Source: Parapristionchus giblindavisi
Taxonomy: Eukaryota; Nematoda; Chromadorea; Rhabditida; Diplogasteridae
DNA: 64,000 nt
Assembly: GCA_943737045.1 (NCBI GenBank)
Contig: CALSFV010000667.1
Location: 62,001-126,000, forward strand
Reading direction: 5' to 3'
Both the position numbers and the translations under genes were made by a program. Shown here in pieces: positions 48,820-61,533 of this stretch. The notes beneath the pieces are model-generated. The model was not told the DNA's origin and did not search any database. It saw only the letters and a program-made list of their open reading frames with translations. Positions within the stretch are counted from its first letter, which is position 1; each line of letters begins with the position of its first letter.

Positions 48820-50704
48820 ATGAAGGAGCTCAACTCAACTTTGGACTTTAGTCAATGGGTAAGTTCCCATTTTTAGCAATTATACCATCCTAATCAAGTT
48901 TGACAGTGGGCTTTTCAATATCATAACATTCAGATCAACGAAACCAAGATTATCGTGAATTCATTCATCAATTCAACTAAAGCTACTATGGGTAATCACA
49001 GTACTTTATCATTAAATCAATCATGTTAATTTCGATTCAGAGACTACAATCGATGAAATGTTGGAGGACTCACCTTACTTCGTCATACTAATTGTCAATC
49101 TTCTCATTCTCATTCTCATTGTGTCAATATTGATCGTAAGTGATATCGAATGCGTACAATTCATATCCCAGCAAAACAGTCAAATTTTTAGGAAACATTT
49201 TTCTCATGAGATAAAAGTAAACATAATATTTTCACCAAAAATTGATACTTACCACAAAAGTGAATTAATTTTATGAATTGATTGTTGATCCCTTGTTACT
49301 TTAAGTGTGCGGTCTACTGTTGCCAAAAGTGCGGCAGCAAGACTACTTCAGTTTCTGGACTCCCTGTACATTCTGAATCTCCTCCTTATATTCGGAACCT
49401 TCCCATTGATGATGATATAGGTATGGAATAATTTTATTCACTAGTATTATATAATCGTGTCACTTTCAGAGCTCGGAGATTCTATGCGTGAGATCAATTG
49501 CCCAATGGCACCGTCGACGTTCAGAAGATTCGGACCTGGTAGAACTCCTATCTCACTCACAAATGGAGGCTCTAATAAGAACAAGAAAGGTATCTTGATT
49601 ATTTAGAGCAAAATTGTACTTATGCATCGTGAAGCATAAGTAAAATATGGTATTTTGCAAAGATTCCTTGAATAATCAATATTTCAGTTCGATTCTCACG
49701 TATTCATTCCTACAGTCTACCTCCAAGCCCTACACATTCAAGCGATTCCAGCATCGTTACTGTCATTCCCACGGGAGAAGGAGCAACGAGTAGTAGTGGT
49801 ATTTATCCGTATGTATAATAATTGCAGTGAGCAGAGTCATTTCAGGACTTGCCCATGATTCATCCGAACCGCACAGACTTGATAAATCTTTAGAATACCT
49901 CAATCTGAGAATTCTAACACCTTACAAATCGGTTGTCACTCCGTACAAAGAAGGTACAGAGGCCCAAATCCTTAATCATGCTTTGAAGTTTCATGATGCC
50001 ATCTTTTGAATGTTTAAGTTCTCGATTCTGTTAGTCGATCTCGATCCGTTCGTTCTCTCAAATCGAAGAAACCGTCCAGTACTTTTGATGATTATGAGAC
50101 CCAGAAATCAGGTAGAACATAATCTTCTGCAACCATAAGAAAATCGTCTTGAAATGAGTTCCGAAATTTTGATGAATATATCTAGAATGATCTTGTATTG
50201 ATCTTAATTTAATTAAATTAAAGTCACTTCGTTCCTACATCGCCCCCAGTCGACTGATTCTAGAGGTGATTGTATGATCAGCTCTTTCTCTTCATCTATC
50301 TTGAATACCGAAAGCATTCTCTCTCCTGAGCTTCGTAAGTGATAGATATATTTCAATCATAGTGATGAAATTGCAATTAGATCTGCAACATTTTCCAGAG
50401 ACTCTTTTTAACTCTTCTGTTAGCTCCATTTCCACTCCCGAACTCGATCTTAATGATCCAGAGGAAACAAGTTCACTTACACAACATCGTAAGAAAAATG
50501 GCATTAATAATAATATACAATCAAATTCGAACGACCTTGTGAATACATTAATGCAGAATTTTTTTATTATATTTTGAAGAAATAATTTATTTTCTTAAAT
50601 CAGGTCAAGCCATACATCACTTGATTGACGAGTACTTCAAGTCCATTCAAAAGACAAATCCAACTAATGTCGATGATTCACAATTGAAGATCAAGAATGA
50701 CTAG
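48820..50704 (+). CDS. single-pass membrane protein, unknown family
   Basis: Not recognised. Eleven exons close to 352 aa: 48820-48858, 48934-48991, 49041-49135, 49306-49420, 49470-49589, 49688-49798, 49846-49953, 50019-50111, 50224-50334, 50381-50488, 50604-50704. No signal peptide. A short N-terminal segment has N-x-S/T sites (NST, NET, NST), then one hydrophobic helix (~aa 46-68, ILIVNLLILILIVSILI) followed by a Cys cluster (CAVYCCQKC) suited to palmitoylation. The remaining ~280 aa are a Ser/Thr/Pro-rich, probably cytoplasmic tail. The topology fits N-out/C-in. Introns 4-10 are all phase 1. Topology loosely resembles KCNE/MPS accessory subunits, but I see no diagnostic motif. Confidence 0.78.
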
Positions 50705-51662
50705 ATTATATCACACAATAGTTTTTCTAATTAATTCCTGCTATCAACTGCATAATAGTACATATTAACTATTCTCACAAAAAGAAAAGTACACTGAGCA
50801 AGATCCATTTTCAAGACAACATATTGTACCCCCACCATGCATATGTACCTCATACACAGATTTAGTATAGTACTTGGCCATTCTATATCATGCTATTATA
50901 ATAAATATACTAAAATGCATATTATTACTAATAATATACATGTCGTATGTCCTATTATGTAAATCAAACCACGTTTAGCCCCCGCAGCATTTAATCGCTT
51001 CTCTTTTTGATATAATTCGTTACATATGTTTTATTCTCGTGATTTCTATAAGAATTATACACTACATTCTATTCTTGAAGTTATTATCATTCTTCATAAA
51101 AATAATTAATAATCATGGTCTTTTCAAAGGTCTCTAAAAGATAATGCGCAAGTTCACTCCAGACTTCCCATGTAGCCTCCATTCAATTCAATTTCACACT
51201 GTTTATCAAAAATAACTCAAGGATGTGATCAATGAATCTGGATTGTTATAAAAAGAGAAATTCCCCTTCACTCTTCTGTGTTCTTGTGATGATCAGCTGT
51301 AGATGATATTCTTCATTTTTTTTCGAAATAAAAAAAACTTTTGACTTGATTCTTGCGTGACGTACCTAGACGCATTGTGCAGGAGCGATCTGCAGTTTTT
51401 CGTGGGAGTGTACACGTGTCGTGTTCTTAGCGTATATTCTCAAGAAAAAAGCGGAAATAGAGAAAGAAACGAAAATGTGGGTGAAGGTGGGCAGAGATAA
51501 GGTGTGGAGAGTATTAAGATATCTCCGACCAGATTGAGTAAAGTTGAATGTCTTTTACTCCATCCAGCTTCACTTGATTTCCTCAATTAGATCAAACTTC
51601 ACGTTATCGATTTATCTATCTTAATATGCTCGTTCCAGATAGTAGAAATAATAATAATAATA
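50705..51662. other. intergenic region
   Basis: 3' flank of the membrane-protein gene (AATAAATATA near 50900, AATAAAAAAAAC near 51328) and promoter side of the receptor gene. A run of ATAATAATAATAATG directly precedes the receptor ATG. No other gene seen. Confidence 0.55.
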
Positions 51663-53544
51663 ATGGCACTGGATGCCCTACAGACGTTCCTGTTCTCTTA
51701 TACGTGCCTCGCCCACATTCTCTATTTTACCATAGTCGTTACAATTATATTTCAACGACGAACCTCTACAATTATGAGAGGGTCATTCTTTTCACTTGTT
51801 CTAAACCAGGTGAGTCCACATTCACTATCACAAGTTGCCCATCACTTTATTTATTGTTCGTTCAATATTAAGCTGTCAAAAAGTCAAATCTGTTGATTCA
51901 GCCCTAATATTAAAAAAAGCCTCCTCATTACAGTACATTGCTGATGTCATAATGTTCTTGGAGTTCAACATCCTAATGCGTGGGCGAAAGTTTGGCTATC
52001 TGACGTCATTCTTCTCACCCGGCAGTGATTCTCTTATTATTGTCCCTAGAATATCCACTGCTCTCCACTACTACATTAAGGTAAACATTTGTTTAGATAT
52101 TTAATAGTTGTAATACTATAAAATACCCACCCACAGAAACATAATACACGATTATAGAAAGTTTCAATGCACATATCCCAAAATTATGTTTCTTTAGAGA
52201 TAGCACGTAAATTACAGGTGCATGAAAAAGCACAGAATTCATCATAATCACATCAGATGCGCTTGAATTAATAAGATCTTTATATTTTAGATAGTTGTGT
52301 ATTTCGGACAGATAATTTTTGCTTTCAATCGACTGACCTCAGCTATGTTTCCGATGAACTACAATAATGTAAGAACGAACATTCGTTTTCGATGTTAAAA
52401 ATGACATTTTTATAAATTAATTTTGCATATTATATGATATTTCAGATTTGGTCGTCTAGACTATTATGGGTTATGTGGTTCTTCCAGTGGACACTACCTC
52501 TAGCGGCCGTTTTACCGATCAATCTTAACATGGACTTCGTCATACAATACACGGTATACCCTGAATCGGGGACACTTCGACTCGAGAATGATCCTGTGTC
52601 AACCGATGTGAGTTTCATCTTAATTACATCTCATTTATATTTTCTCTTAATAAACACAAACAATTGGCAGTATTCGAGAGAATTTTTCTTTTTTTTTTAA
52701 ATTTTTAAACAAAAAAATAATACGCTGAACACAACTATTTTAGATTATAGCTTACATCGATTTGGGTACTTCAGTGCTCGGAACTTTTTCATCGCTAATC
52801 ATGTATATAGTTACGTTATACTTCGTTAAGAAAGGTCTCGGATCACGCAGTAACAGACTCTGTAAGTAGAATAAATACCTTTCGATCTTCTATTTTCCAA
52901 TTATTGTGAGTTTACTCGTTTTCGTGATCACTGAAGAGTTTACTCAAATAAATTTACCCATCGAGATACATTAAAACAATTCACAGGACAAAGTGCATAT
53001 TGCCGATAATCAGAATCGCGATCTAAAGTAACATGTTTAGTTGAGCTTCGACTCTTAACATCGGCAATAATCGTCTTTCTAGTGCTTTCGCTCAACACCA
53101 TTATGCAAGTGAGCACGCGATGCCCGCTAAGTAGACATTAACTCCGATGTTTCAGATCTTGACAATTCTGCAGAATAAAGCGGGGTTAAGCGCCGTAAAC
53201 TTCATAAACGACCTATCGTGTGTTTATTTTTGTCGGTTTACTACATTTACTGGTGCAAACATCAAAATCATATGCATACCATAAAATTGTTTCCTTATTG
53301 CTTTTCAATCAGATTACTAATCACTCGAGAGCATAGGAAATACCCTTATGGAGTAAAATATATATTGACTATTTGCAGATACCCCGTGGTGGATCTCATC
53401 TATACATGTCAGCCATTTGCATTATTGATTTCTTCATCAGCAATTCGACATCGTGTGTTCTCAACGATACGAGGACACAACTGCGACGATGCGTCACGAG
53501 CGCCCGTTTCTACTTTTCTCACTACTAAATCTTCTGATCGATAG
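51663..53544 (+). CDS. serpentine (7TM) chemoreceptor, Srg/Srv-like
   Basis: Putative G-protein-coupled chemoreceptor of the nematode Str/Srg superfamilies. Eight exons close to 315 aa, the usual size: 51663-51809, 51934-52080, 52291-52368, 52446-52607, 52744-52861, 53041-53108, 53156-53217, 53379-53544. Hydrophobic helices fall in each exon. The motif AFNRLTSAMFPMNYNNIWS after the third helix is the NR-x-T/S-x-x-x-F-P pattern seen in Srg/Srv receptors. Helix 7 reads YPVVDLIYTCQPFALLISS. Family choice (Srg versus Srv) is uncertain. It lies between the membrane protein and the ShKT gene, all on the plus strand. Confidence 0.8.
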
Positions 53545-53921
53545 TTTGTACTTCATCAGAAACTAAAACACTTTGCTCGATAAGTGCAATTGCGTTTTTT
53601 ATGTATTTGCGTGAAAATATCATGCTATGTTTCTTCGTTAATTCGTTCGATGTAGTTGTTTCAAAAATAACATCGCAGTACGTGATAAACAAAGAAACAA
53701 AATGGTGGAAACATAAACGGTACTTATGCTTCCGCAACTTCTATGAAGTAATTAAATTATGATGAAATAACATGGATTCCACCTGCCAAGGTCCGATAAA
53801 GGCATTTATTATCTGTTTCTCTGTTCAAACAGACCACACAAAAACACGGACAGCTGTACCAACCGAACATATGCAGTACAGCAACGGAATAACGAACAAT
53901 AGTAGTCATCCTACGATCCCA

Positions 53922-54878
53922 ATGGAGGGTCGTCCCTTCATCCTCTTCCTACTTATTCTGCCTCTGTCGCTATCTTCATTCTACAATAGTGGAAAAAGGT
54001 TGCAGTGGAACATCATAAGTGGTCAAACGCGAGATCAAATTTGTGCTGATACTAGACGACAGTGAGCCCTTTTTATTAAAAAAAGGATTTTTTATTAAAT
54101 TCATATTTCTTTCAAAACATGGCTTTTTTTCATATAGCAAATTAAATGTTGAGTCAATCCCAAACACTTCGAGCTAAATTATCATAGAACACATTTTAAC
54201 TATCCAAATTCCAAGCCCTTCCTCTAATGTTCATGCTTATTGCCTTTCCACAGATGCTCGTACTGGACGAGGAACGGCTTCTGCAATCACACATTTTACA
54301 GAGATGAATATCGGCGCACGAAATGCGCCGCATCGTGTGGATTATGTGAAAAAGACGGGAGTGGTCAAGGAACCGGTTCGGGAAAAGGTTGTGTCGACAA
54401 AATCCAGAGGTGGGAATGTATTTGGTTATGTAGTGATACAGAGCTCTCGGTCAATGGCTCAGAGTCCAACGAGGCAGCTGCTGAAACTAACAATAAGATC
54501 AGAATCATATTTTATTTTGCAAGAGTGCGTCAAAAAGATATTGTAGAATTCCTATCAAACGTAGTTAATTTCAGTTGCGCTACCGTTGCAGAAACGGGAT
54601 ACTGTACACTTCCAGCCAGTTCTAAGACATGCTGTGCCACTTGTCAATCATACGCACCGCAGACCACTCCTGCACCATCATCGCCTAATTCAAATCAAGG
54701 TTCAGCAGCCAGCACCGGAACCACTGCGGCATCTGAATATACATCTATTCCGAATTTAGCCCAGTCAACTGCGCCAAATGGTAGTGATATGAATTCAACT
54801 GGAGTACCTGCAGGATCAGCAGTTCAGAATAGATTCGGAGGAGGTTCATCAAGAAACAATAGATGGTATCCAAACTAG
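53922..54878 (+). CDS. secreted protein with two ShKT domains
   Basis: Three exons close to 199 aa: 53922-54061, 54254-54409, 54575-54878. The chosen ATG gives a signal peptide (MEGRPFILFLLILPLSLSS); an in-frame ATG at 53871 is possible but would bury it. First ShKT domain: six Cys from DQIC to GLC, with CSYWTRNGFC and CAASCGLC. Second: GC(V)DKIQ-SC...GYC...TCCATC, again six Cys. The tail is Ser/Thr/Gly/Asn-rich and disordered. ShKT is a common disulfide-bonded module in nematode secreted and cuticle proteins; the name does not make this a toxin. Function unknown. Confidence 0.85.
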
Positions 54879-55357
54879 TGGAGTGCCGTTCAAGTCTTTC
54901 GAATGATACCAGAAAAAACTCATTAATTATCTCGCAATTCGATTAAATTGTTGTATATTATCACGTTTTGTTGTTGCACTCTGTACATACGTTTATCAAA
55001 AACAATGGCATCGAAGCATCACCAAAAATAAATGGGGAGACCTATACGACACAAAAAGCGAAAGAATCTGGTAAAAATTTGAAATAATGAACACGTTATA
55101 AAAGCTGAGCGGTGAAAACATGAGAACGTAGCAAAAACATTATCTACAGTAGCCTCATATGAGGAAGTCTGAGAAAAATTAGAATTGGGACTGAGTATAA
55201 GTGGGAGAAAATCGATACATTCATTTTATGAGAGGACCTGAATGCAGAATACACTGATTACAAATAATTATTCACATACAATTAAGCTATCTACAGAAAA
55301 TAAACATATCATGCATTAGAGAGCATGCTTGAAGCTCTTATTGAGAAGTTGTTGTGA
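54879..55357. other. convergent 3' spacer
   Basis: Space between the ends of the ShKT gene and SERAC1. It has an AATAAA at about 55029 for the plus-strand gene. No other gene seen. Confidence 0.5.
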
Positions 55358-58300
55358 TCACTTATTGGCACGTTTCTTCGCTTCGAAGATTGAGTCTCGT
55401 AAGAAGTTGAGTACGACACCGTAGGAAGGAGAAGTACGTTCACTCGGTTTGCAGAGGTCGTGATGGATCTATTATTGGCATCATTCATCATAACATATTT
55501 ATGCCCGTTGGAAGTTATCATTGTCTTATTGCCATTGGTGAGCGATTCTCGGTGGATGAGAAACATCAGTAGGCAAATGCATTACGAAATTGTGTTTCGG
55601 GAGAAATACTATTGTTGTTGTGCATCATTCATTCGGTTAGTTATTCAATCGATAACATTTCGGATGCCATCAGAGCATATTGAATAGTTTATGTAGCTGT
55701 CTAACCTCATCAATATGATAGATTGCTCCTTTGGAGTATACGGCAGATTCACGAGGAACAACTATTCCCTTGGCACGACCAATGATATTGGATTCTTTCG
55801 TCTCGATCATGGAGGAGATCACCGGAATGCTATCGTCGATCTTGGCAAAGTCTGCGTCGAGCTAAAATAAATATATAATACTTGGTGCAATTTCGAAAAA
55901 TTGGGTGTGACATGCCGAATATCAAATCATTCAAATCAAATCAAATCTTTTGCCACGACAATTCGGTTAATCTGTGATGTGTCATGTTCCCCGATACGTC
56001 ACGACTATTTCCATCACTAATCGGTGTATAACAAACGATCGTTTTACCAAAGATTGAGCATTTCTTTTGTTTCCCACCAACATGTATACCAGATTTTCAC
56101 ATCCTTATGAGCATTCGCTGTCTACACGTCAACTAGTAAAGGTCGCTCTCACGAGGTACAAACATGCTTTTTTATCACATGCTCACGAAATAACAAAGCG
56201 CGCTTTTTTTAAAAATATGATCGGATGTCTGCGTAACATCCCGTGTTATCAGGGGCTGTTTGGACAGAACAATAACTTATCTATTATCTTTTTCTCGGTG
56301 TGAATGTGTGCAACAGAACGACATACTTAATATAGATACTTCCCTACTCTATAAGAGTCATTTTATATCTCATTGCATCTCACTTACTGTCTCATTTTTT
56401 GCAATATACGATTTCTTTAAAAAGTACCTGCTTGTTCAGTTCATTGCTCTGTCGCAGCAATCGTACATCCTCAGAAGGGGAGAGAATCTCATAACTCCAT
56501 GATTCAGCCAGTGGTGATCCCTTGTGAGGCGTAGCAATGAAGAGAATACCTACCGTCTCTGAATTGTACCATTACTCATGAATGAACAATAATATCGGGT
56601 GATATATTGTACTCTAAGAATTGTACTTTAGCATTATGCCTCTAATTCATCAAGATACGCTATAAGGGACATCCGATTTAACATAAGTACATATATCCAT
56701 TGATAAAAGATCACAATGAATTCACTCAATCCTTTATCCGGTGTTACACTTACGTAAATGTGCGCACACCCACATCCATTTTGCAATGAGTGGAATGGAC
56801 GTGTACGTGCGCAGGTCTCGCAAATGTAACACCGCATTATGCTCAATTTGTCGTCCTGACAAAATTACCATAAAATTGAACCTACAACGAAAGAACAAAT
56901 TTTATGTTTATTTTATGGTCATTTGAGCGATATTTTACGCAAGTAATGATTGATTCAAGAATAGTGTGATATAACTGACGTTTTCTTAACGCGAGTACAT
57001 CAAGCACGAGTTTCTTCGCCAATAGTCCTCCCATTGAATGGCAAATGAAGACTACCGGACGCCTTCCCACTCCGGCTTTCTCCAATTGATCCGCGAACCT
57101 ATCAGCCCGTACCTCAAATCAAATATTGTGAACATCTGCACAACTTATGAATTGCTCCTTCTTTATTCCCCAGAAGTTGATAAGCGCGTTCTAATGTTCT
57201 TCCATAACATCTAAAGGTTATATGATGCAATATCAATATTATGAGGACGTATCCATAATGTGACGTCAAGACGGCGGCAAACCTGACGTTACAAGCGTAG
57301 GTTTATGGCAAACGCCTCCGCCTACGGTTGTGACGTAACGTTTGTGGTTTGCCACAATTCATGGATACCTTTACTGATTCTTTATTGATTCTGATTTTGT
57401 GATAATAGAGATGTGTCACAAACATAGAGAGATAATATTACTTCTAAATATAATTTTCCAAAAACATTACTGAAACACTACTATGGGCGTGCATATTTAC
57501 CTGTAAACTCTCCATCGTTCCAGAGAATTGCAGAATAGACGATGGATAATCGATACCAAGAATTCTGATCGGATCTTTGATGTCATGTGGGAGCCAATCC
57601 TGTAATGATATAATGAGTATCGTCCAAACCGGGTAATTTGGTTCCCGATGGATTGATTTTGTTATTATTTTCAAGCAGAGCAAAGGAGTAAGCAGACCGA
57701 AGGCGAGGGCATTACACACAAAAGAGAGAAGCAGTGAAAAACGATGATATAGAGAAGAATGATATCAGAGAGACGAGAGAAAAGGATATAATGCACGTAA
57801 CTTCTGTCAACTTATGCTCAATGATTGATTTTGCTGACTTCTCATATTTATCAACGCATATATTATATATAATCATATATCATATATATCATATATGTAC
57901 ACTACATGGCTTTTAGATTCAGGCGAGCATTTAAAATTATTCCCATACCAGACTCTCCTATGGTTAAAAATTTGACTAATGAAAGGAAAGATTAGAGACA
58001 CATTTGGTCAAGAGATTTGGCAGTTAATACAAAATATTATATGCAATCTCCTCATGGTCGTTTTACATGCCCATTTATATCACTTTTTTAAATACAAATC
58101 TGGCGTACCTTGGGCCAGCAGTCAGTGAGGGTCTTATTACTGAAGTAGTCCCTCTGTCTCCAAGTGTATCCAACTGATCCCCTTAGTCCATGAATGAGCA
58201 CAACATCGATCGTTGGCTCTCCCTGAATTAAACAACAATTATTATATTTGTTCATATGGATTGTTTCATATGAAGATTTTAAAAAAATTGACTTTTCATT

Positions 58301-60610
58301 ATCGTGAAGCTGAGAAAGCGACTGGAAACAGACAACTTCTAATGAAACGAAACATGTAGCTCGCTTCAGATTATCCAATAAACCGACCATGCACAAGTGA
58401 AGTTCGTATACATCCGAAGGAAGGTAATAGTCAGCCAATCCGAAAGTGTACATTGAGTTGCGAAAAACCTGCAAAAGAATATATGATAATATAATATATT
58501 AATTAATACATTAATTATTCATTATTGCATATTCTCTCTCTTCCCTTATCTAATTTCGATGACCACAAACAAATATAGCATGATAATGCCCCTTCTTTGA
58601 ACTTCGCTTCATGTAGAGTGCATTTATCCCAATCTCTCACCCCCCAGAGAAGGCATTCTAAAATTCCATTTCTTCTCAAACTAATCAACCATGGCAACCG
58701 TTCAGTATAATCCACCATTTTCTAATGTTTACCATCACTTTTATTCAGCATCTGTTCCACTCTATTTTTGATCTCTTAATCACGTGACTCAAATGATATA
58801 TCTTTACATCACGCGATATGGTCCGTACTTATATGACATGACTTCTGCTAATCATATCACCTTATGTGCAAGTATCCTTTCATCGAGAGTCTCTCCATTA
58901 ACTACGAGAGAAGTGAGAAGAGGAAGCCATTCAGATCGTAGAATCTTCGTAGCGTACTTTTCACCGAGCAGAGCAACATTGGCGAGAGTCTTCAAGGAGG
59001 AAACAATAGGGCAATATTTTAACAACTAGCTCCATGAAGGATAGCAAGTCACTCTCGTTATATTTGGTACAAAATGTTCATTTCATTGCAATTAATTGCA
59101 TGTTTTACGATATGTTTTACGAGCAACATTGGCGAGAGTATACTCTAACAAACTTTCATAGCAGGTCACTTCCAAGACGATTTGAAATGAGTTTGCTCAC
59201 AATGTGAAAAAATTATCACCTTGAGTGTGAGAAGGAGTATTGCTCGATTCTCTGTCTTGTAATTGGTGTACATTCCGTGCAAGAACTGTACGACCGCCTC
59301 GTCGATTGGGTGAGCGGGATCCGGTTTCTGCAAGAAGAATTATCTATCATTACTAATATTTATTGAATTTTATCTATATAATATGTATAGGCGGGATTGA
59401 AGCAAGAATGTATGGATAAACTAATACCTACATGACATATTGTTTAATGATCGGTTGTCTACGTTATATCTCGTTGTCGCGTATTCATGGTTAATGCAAT
59501 GCGTAAGCTATCTCACCTCAGTTTTCAAGAAGACAACTTGTAGAATCCGATGAAGTCGTGCGGTCTGTGATGGTCGACGACCGAACCACGCATCCGTACA
59601 CCCGAGCTCTTCTTCGTTGCAAGGCACACGATTGAGCCAATCGAGAGCTGCTTGGAACTCCTCACCGAGATCAAACTGTTAAAGATAACGATATAAATAG
59701 CACAGATCAATAGGCGGGATCGAAATAAGATTAACGATCACAAACACAATAACTTGACAGTTAATAACAATATGTGAGTAATCACAGTGCTGTGTTACAA
59801 TACATGAATGATAATAATACTGAAATGCCTCACCTTCTCAAGGAGTTGTTCAAAGCACAGATCGTCCTCTTCCACATCAAATTTCTCGATGGGAAGTGAA
59901 TGAACAAGTGACCATCCATGGCCAGCGAGAGCGCCCACCGATCGAGTTGAGAGTGATGATAGAAATGGTCGAGATGATTCTGAAAGAGGAATATGTTAAT
60001 AAGGAAGAAGACTTTAGGATTTGATTTGATTGATCCTCGCTCTGTCATACATATGCATAAACGATGTACGTATACGAATATTGTGAGAGTTTCATCACTT
60101 ATATCAATTGAAGATCAGTTTAACAATAGATTGGAATCAGTGTAATCCCTACAGTGAACACAATTTCCTACTTCCGATGTTCCCTATCATTGGACAGCAC
60201 GCTATGAGAATGAATACCCAGACACTACAGACAGAAGTAATTCAATGGATTTAACTGCTGTATGTATACGACGATAAAATAGAAATAAATGAGAATGAAT
60301 GAAGCACTGACCACAATCTGTCCTGAGAATAAAGTCGATAGCTTCTTCGACTCTTCGGTTCTCGTTCAGACATTCTACAGCCTCACTGATCGACGTCAAC
60401 TGCTTATCCTTTGTTGTAAAGTACTTGACACCGAAGTACGACGACAGAAATGCACTGAAAGAACAATTATTAACATATTCATGCACAATTTATTCAATAT
60501 AGAGATTATTCTAGCTTGAAAATCAACAAAAAATTGATTAAAAACACGAAAAATATGTGAAAAAGTGCGACAAACCTGACTCCTGCCGACGGAAGAAGAT
60601 ATTTGGTCAT
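55358..60610 (-). CDS. SERAC1: SERAC1 homologue (serine active-site containing protein 1)
   Basis: Alpha/beta-hydrolase. In mammals SERAC1 works at mitochondria-ER contacts in phosphatidylglycerol remodelling and cholesterol trafficking. Fourteen exons close to 541 aa: 60610-60576, 60454-60312, 59979-59834, 59675-59517, 59327-59220, 58989-58861, 58721-58641, 58468-58388, 58222-58109, 57599-57501, 57112-56980, 56558-56428, 55861-55706, 55468-55358. HGLRG (aa ~305, oxyanion region), TWRQRDYF, the nucleophile motif CHSMGG (Ser ~391), ATPHKGSPLAE and IHHDLCKPSE (catalytic His ~507) all match the family. The N-terminus (MTKYLLPSAG) is shorter than in human (654 aa); an upstream exon cannot be excluded. 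Divergent from TAF6. Confidence 0.93.
57244..57370. mobile_element. CRE-containing MITE in SERAC1 intron
   Basis: Ends GGACGTATCCATAATGTG and CACAATTCATGGATACC are inverted. The interior has two TGACGT half-sites around GGCAAACCTGACGTTACAAG and its inverted counterpart. Fourth member of the family seen in the zinc-finger genes. It lies in the intron between exons 10 and 11. Confidence 0.65.
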
Positions 60611-61533
60611 GTCGGGTGTAATTCCTCCTAATGTCCTTCATTCCATATAGAAAGTACACGTGAATCACGCCATAATCACGCGATAAATGAGGAAAGAAGA
60701 GAACGGGAAGCCGATTCTAGGGACAAGAGAGTGCATTTGAAAGAGGCCAATACCGTATACCGAGAAAGCAATCAGGTTCTTCCGCACGGATACCAGTCGT
60801 ATAGAAATTTTAAAATTAAATATTTTATTTTGCTTAATATGTTGCAGTGATTTTAAATGGCAATTTTAGATATCAATTGATTTTTAGCTGTCTTTCCATT
60901 TTGTTGGAAGTATTTTGAGAGGAAGAAAGTAGAAATGTTTTTCATTACAATTTCAACTTACTACCTCGCGTTTCAGTGTATAGTATATACTATAGTATTA
61001 TGAATACTCATAAAAATAATAATTATTATTTGTAATATGCAGTATAATGTGAAAGTATCACTTCCAATAGACCTTTCGTGCGCATGCACAGAATTTTTCA
61101 ATTCGTTTCACTATAAACTCTAAACTATAATAGTTTTAATGTTTCCTGGGGAAATTATGTCAAGTACTTTTAAAAACAATACTAATGATTACAAAAAGAG
61201 TCGTATAGTATTAGTGAAAGTAGGACAGCTGTATAAGGTCAATCATTCGTGCATCATACGTGTGTTAGAGAGAGAGAGAAGAGAAGGGAGAGAAGGGAGT
61301 GTGTGGAAGATTTCCTATGTTTAGCAGGGCTCACACCTCACAGCGCACGCCTCAAGAGTTGTTTGACAATGACCGGCACTATTTCGCTTTGATATTCCTT
61401 CAAATTATCAAATTCGTGGCACTGTGAATATCATTCATATAGATCGTCCTATTCGAGGATAATTGAAATTAAATGCTTAAATGACTGAAATCTGGCATTG
61501 ATCTATAGATCATTGATCATTTATAGGAGCCGC
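60611..61533. promoter_or_regulatory. shared upstream region of SERAC1 and TAF6
   Basis: 923 bp between two divergent start codons. It contains a GAGAGAGAGAAGAGAAGG purine block (~61266-61300), AT-rich stretches, and TTATAG directly before the TAF6 leader that could act as a splice acceptor. No specific transcription-factor site is claimed. Bidirectional use is inference from layout. Confidence 0.45.

Noticed and set aside
53922..54878. Calling the ShKT protein a toxin
   Set aside because: The ShKT fold is widespread in nematode secreted and cuticular proteins; nothing in the sequence shows toxicity.
57170..57230. Extra SERAC1 exon reading ERAYQLLGNKEGA
   Set aside because: It lies between exons 10 and 11 but adding it breaks phase; direct joining of 57501 to 57112 keeps frame and matches the family.
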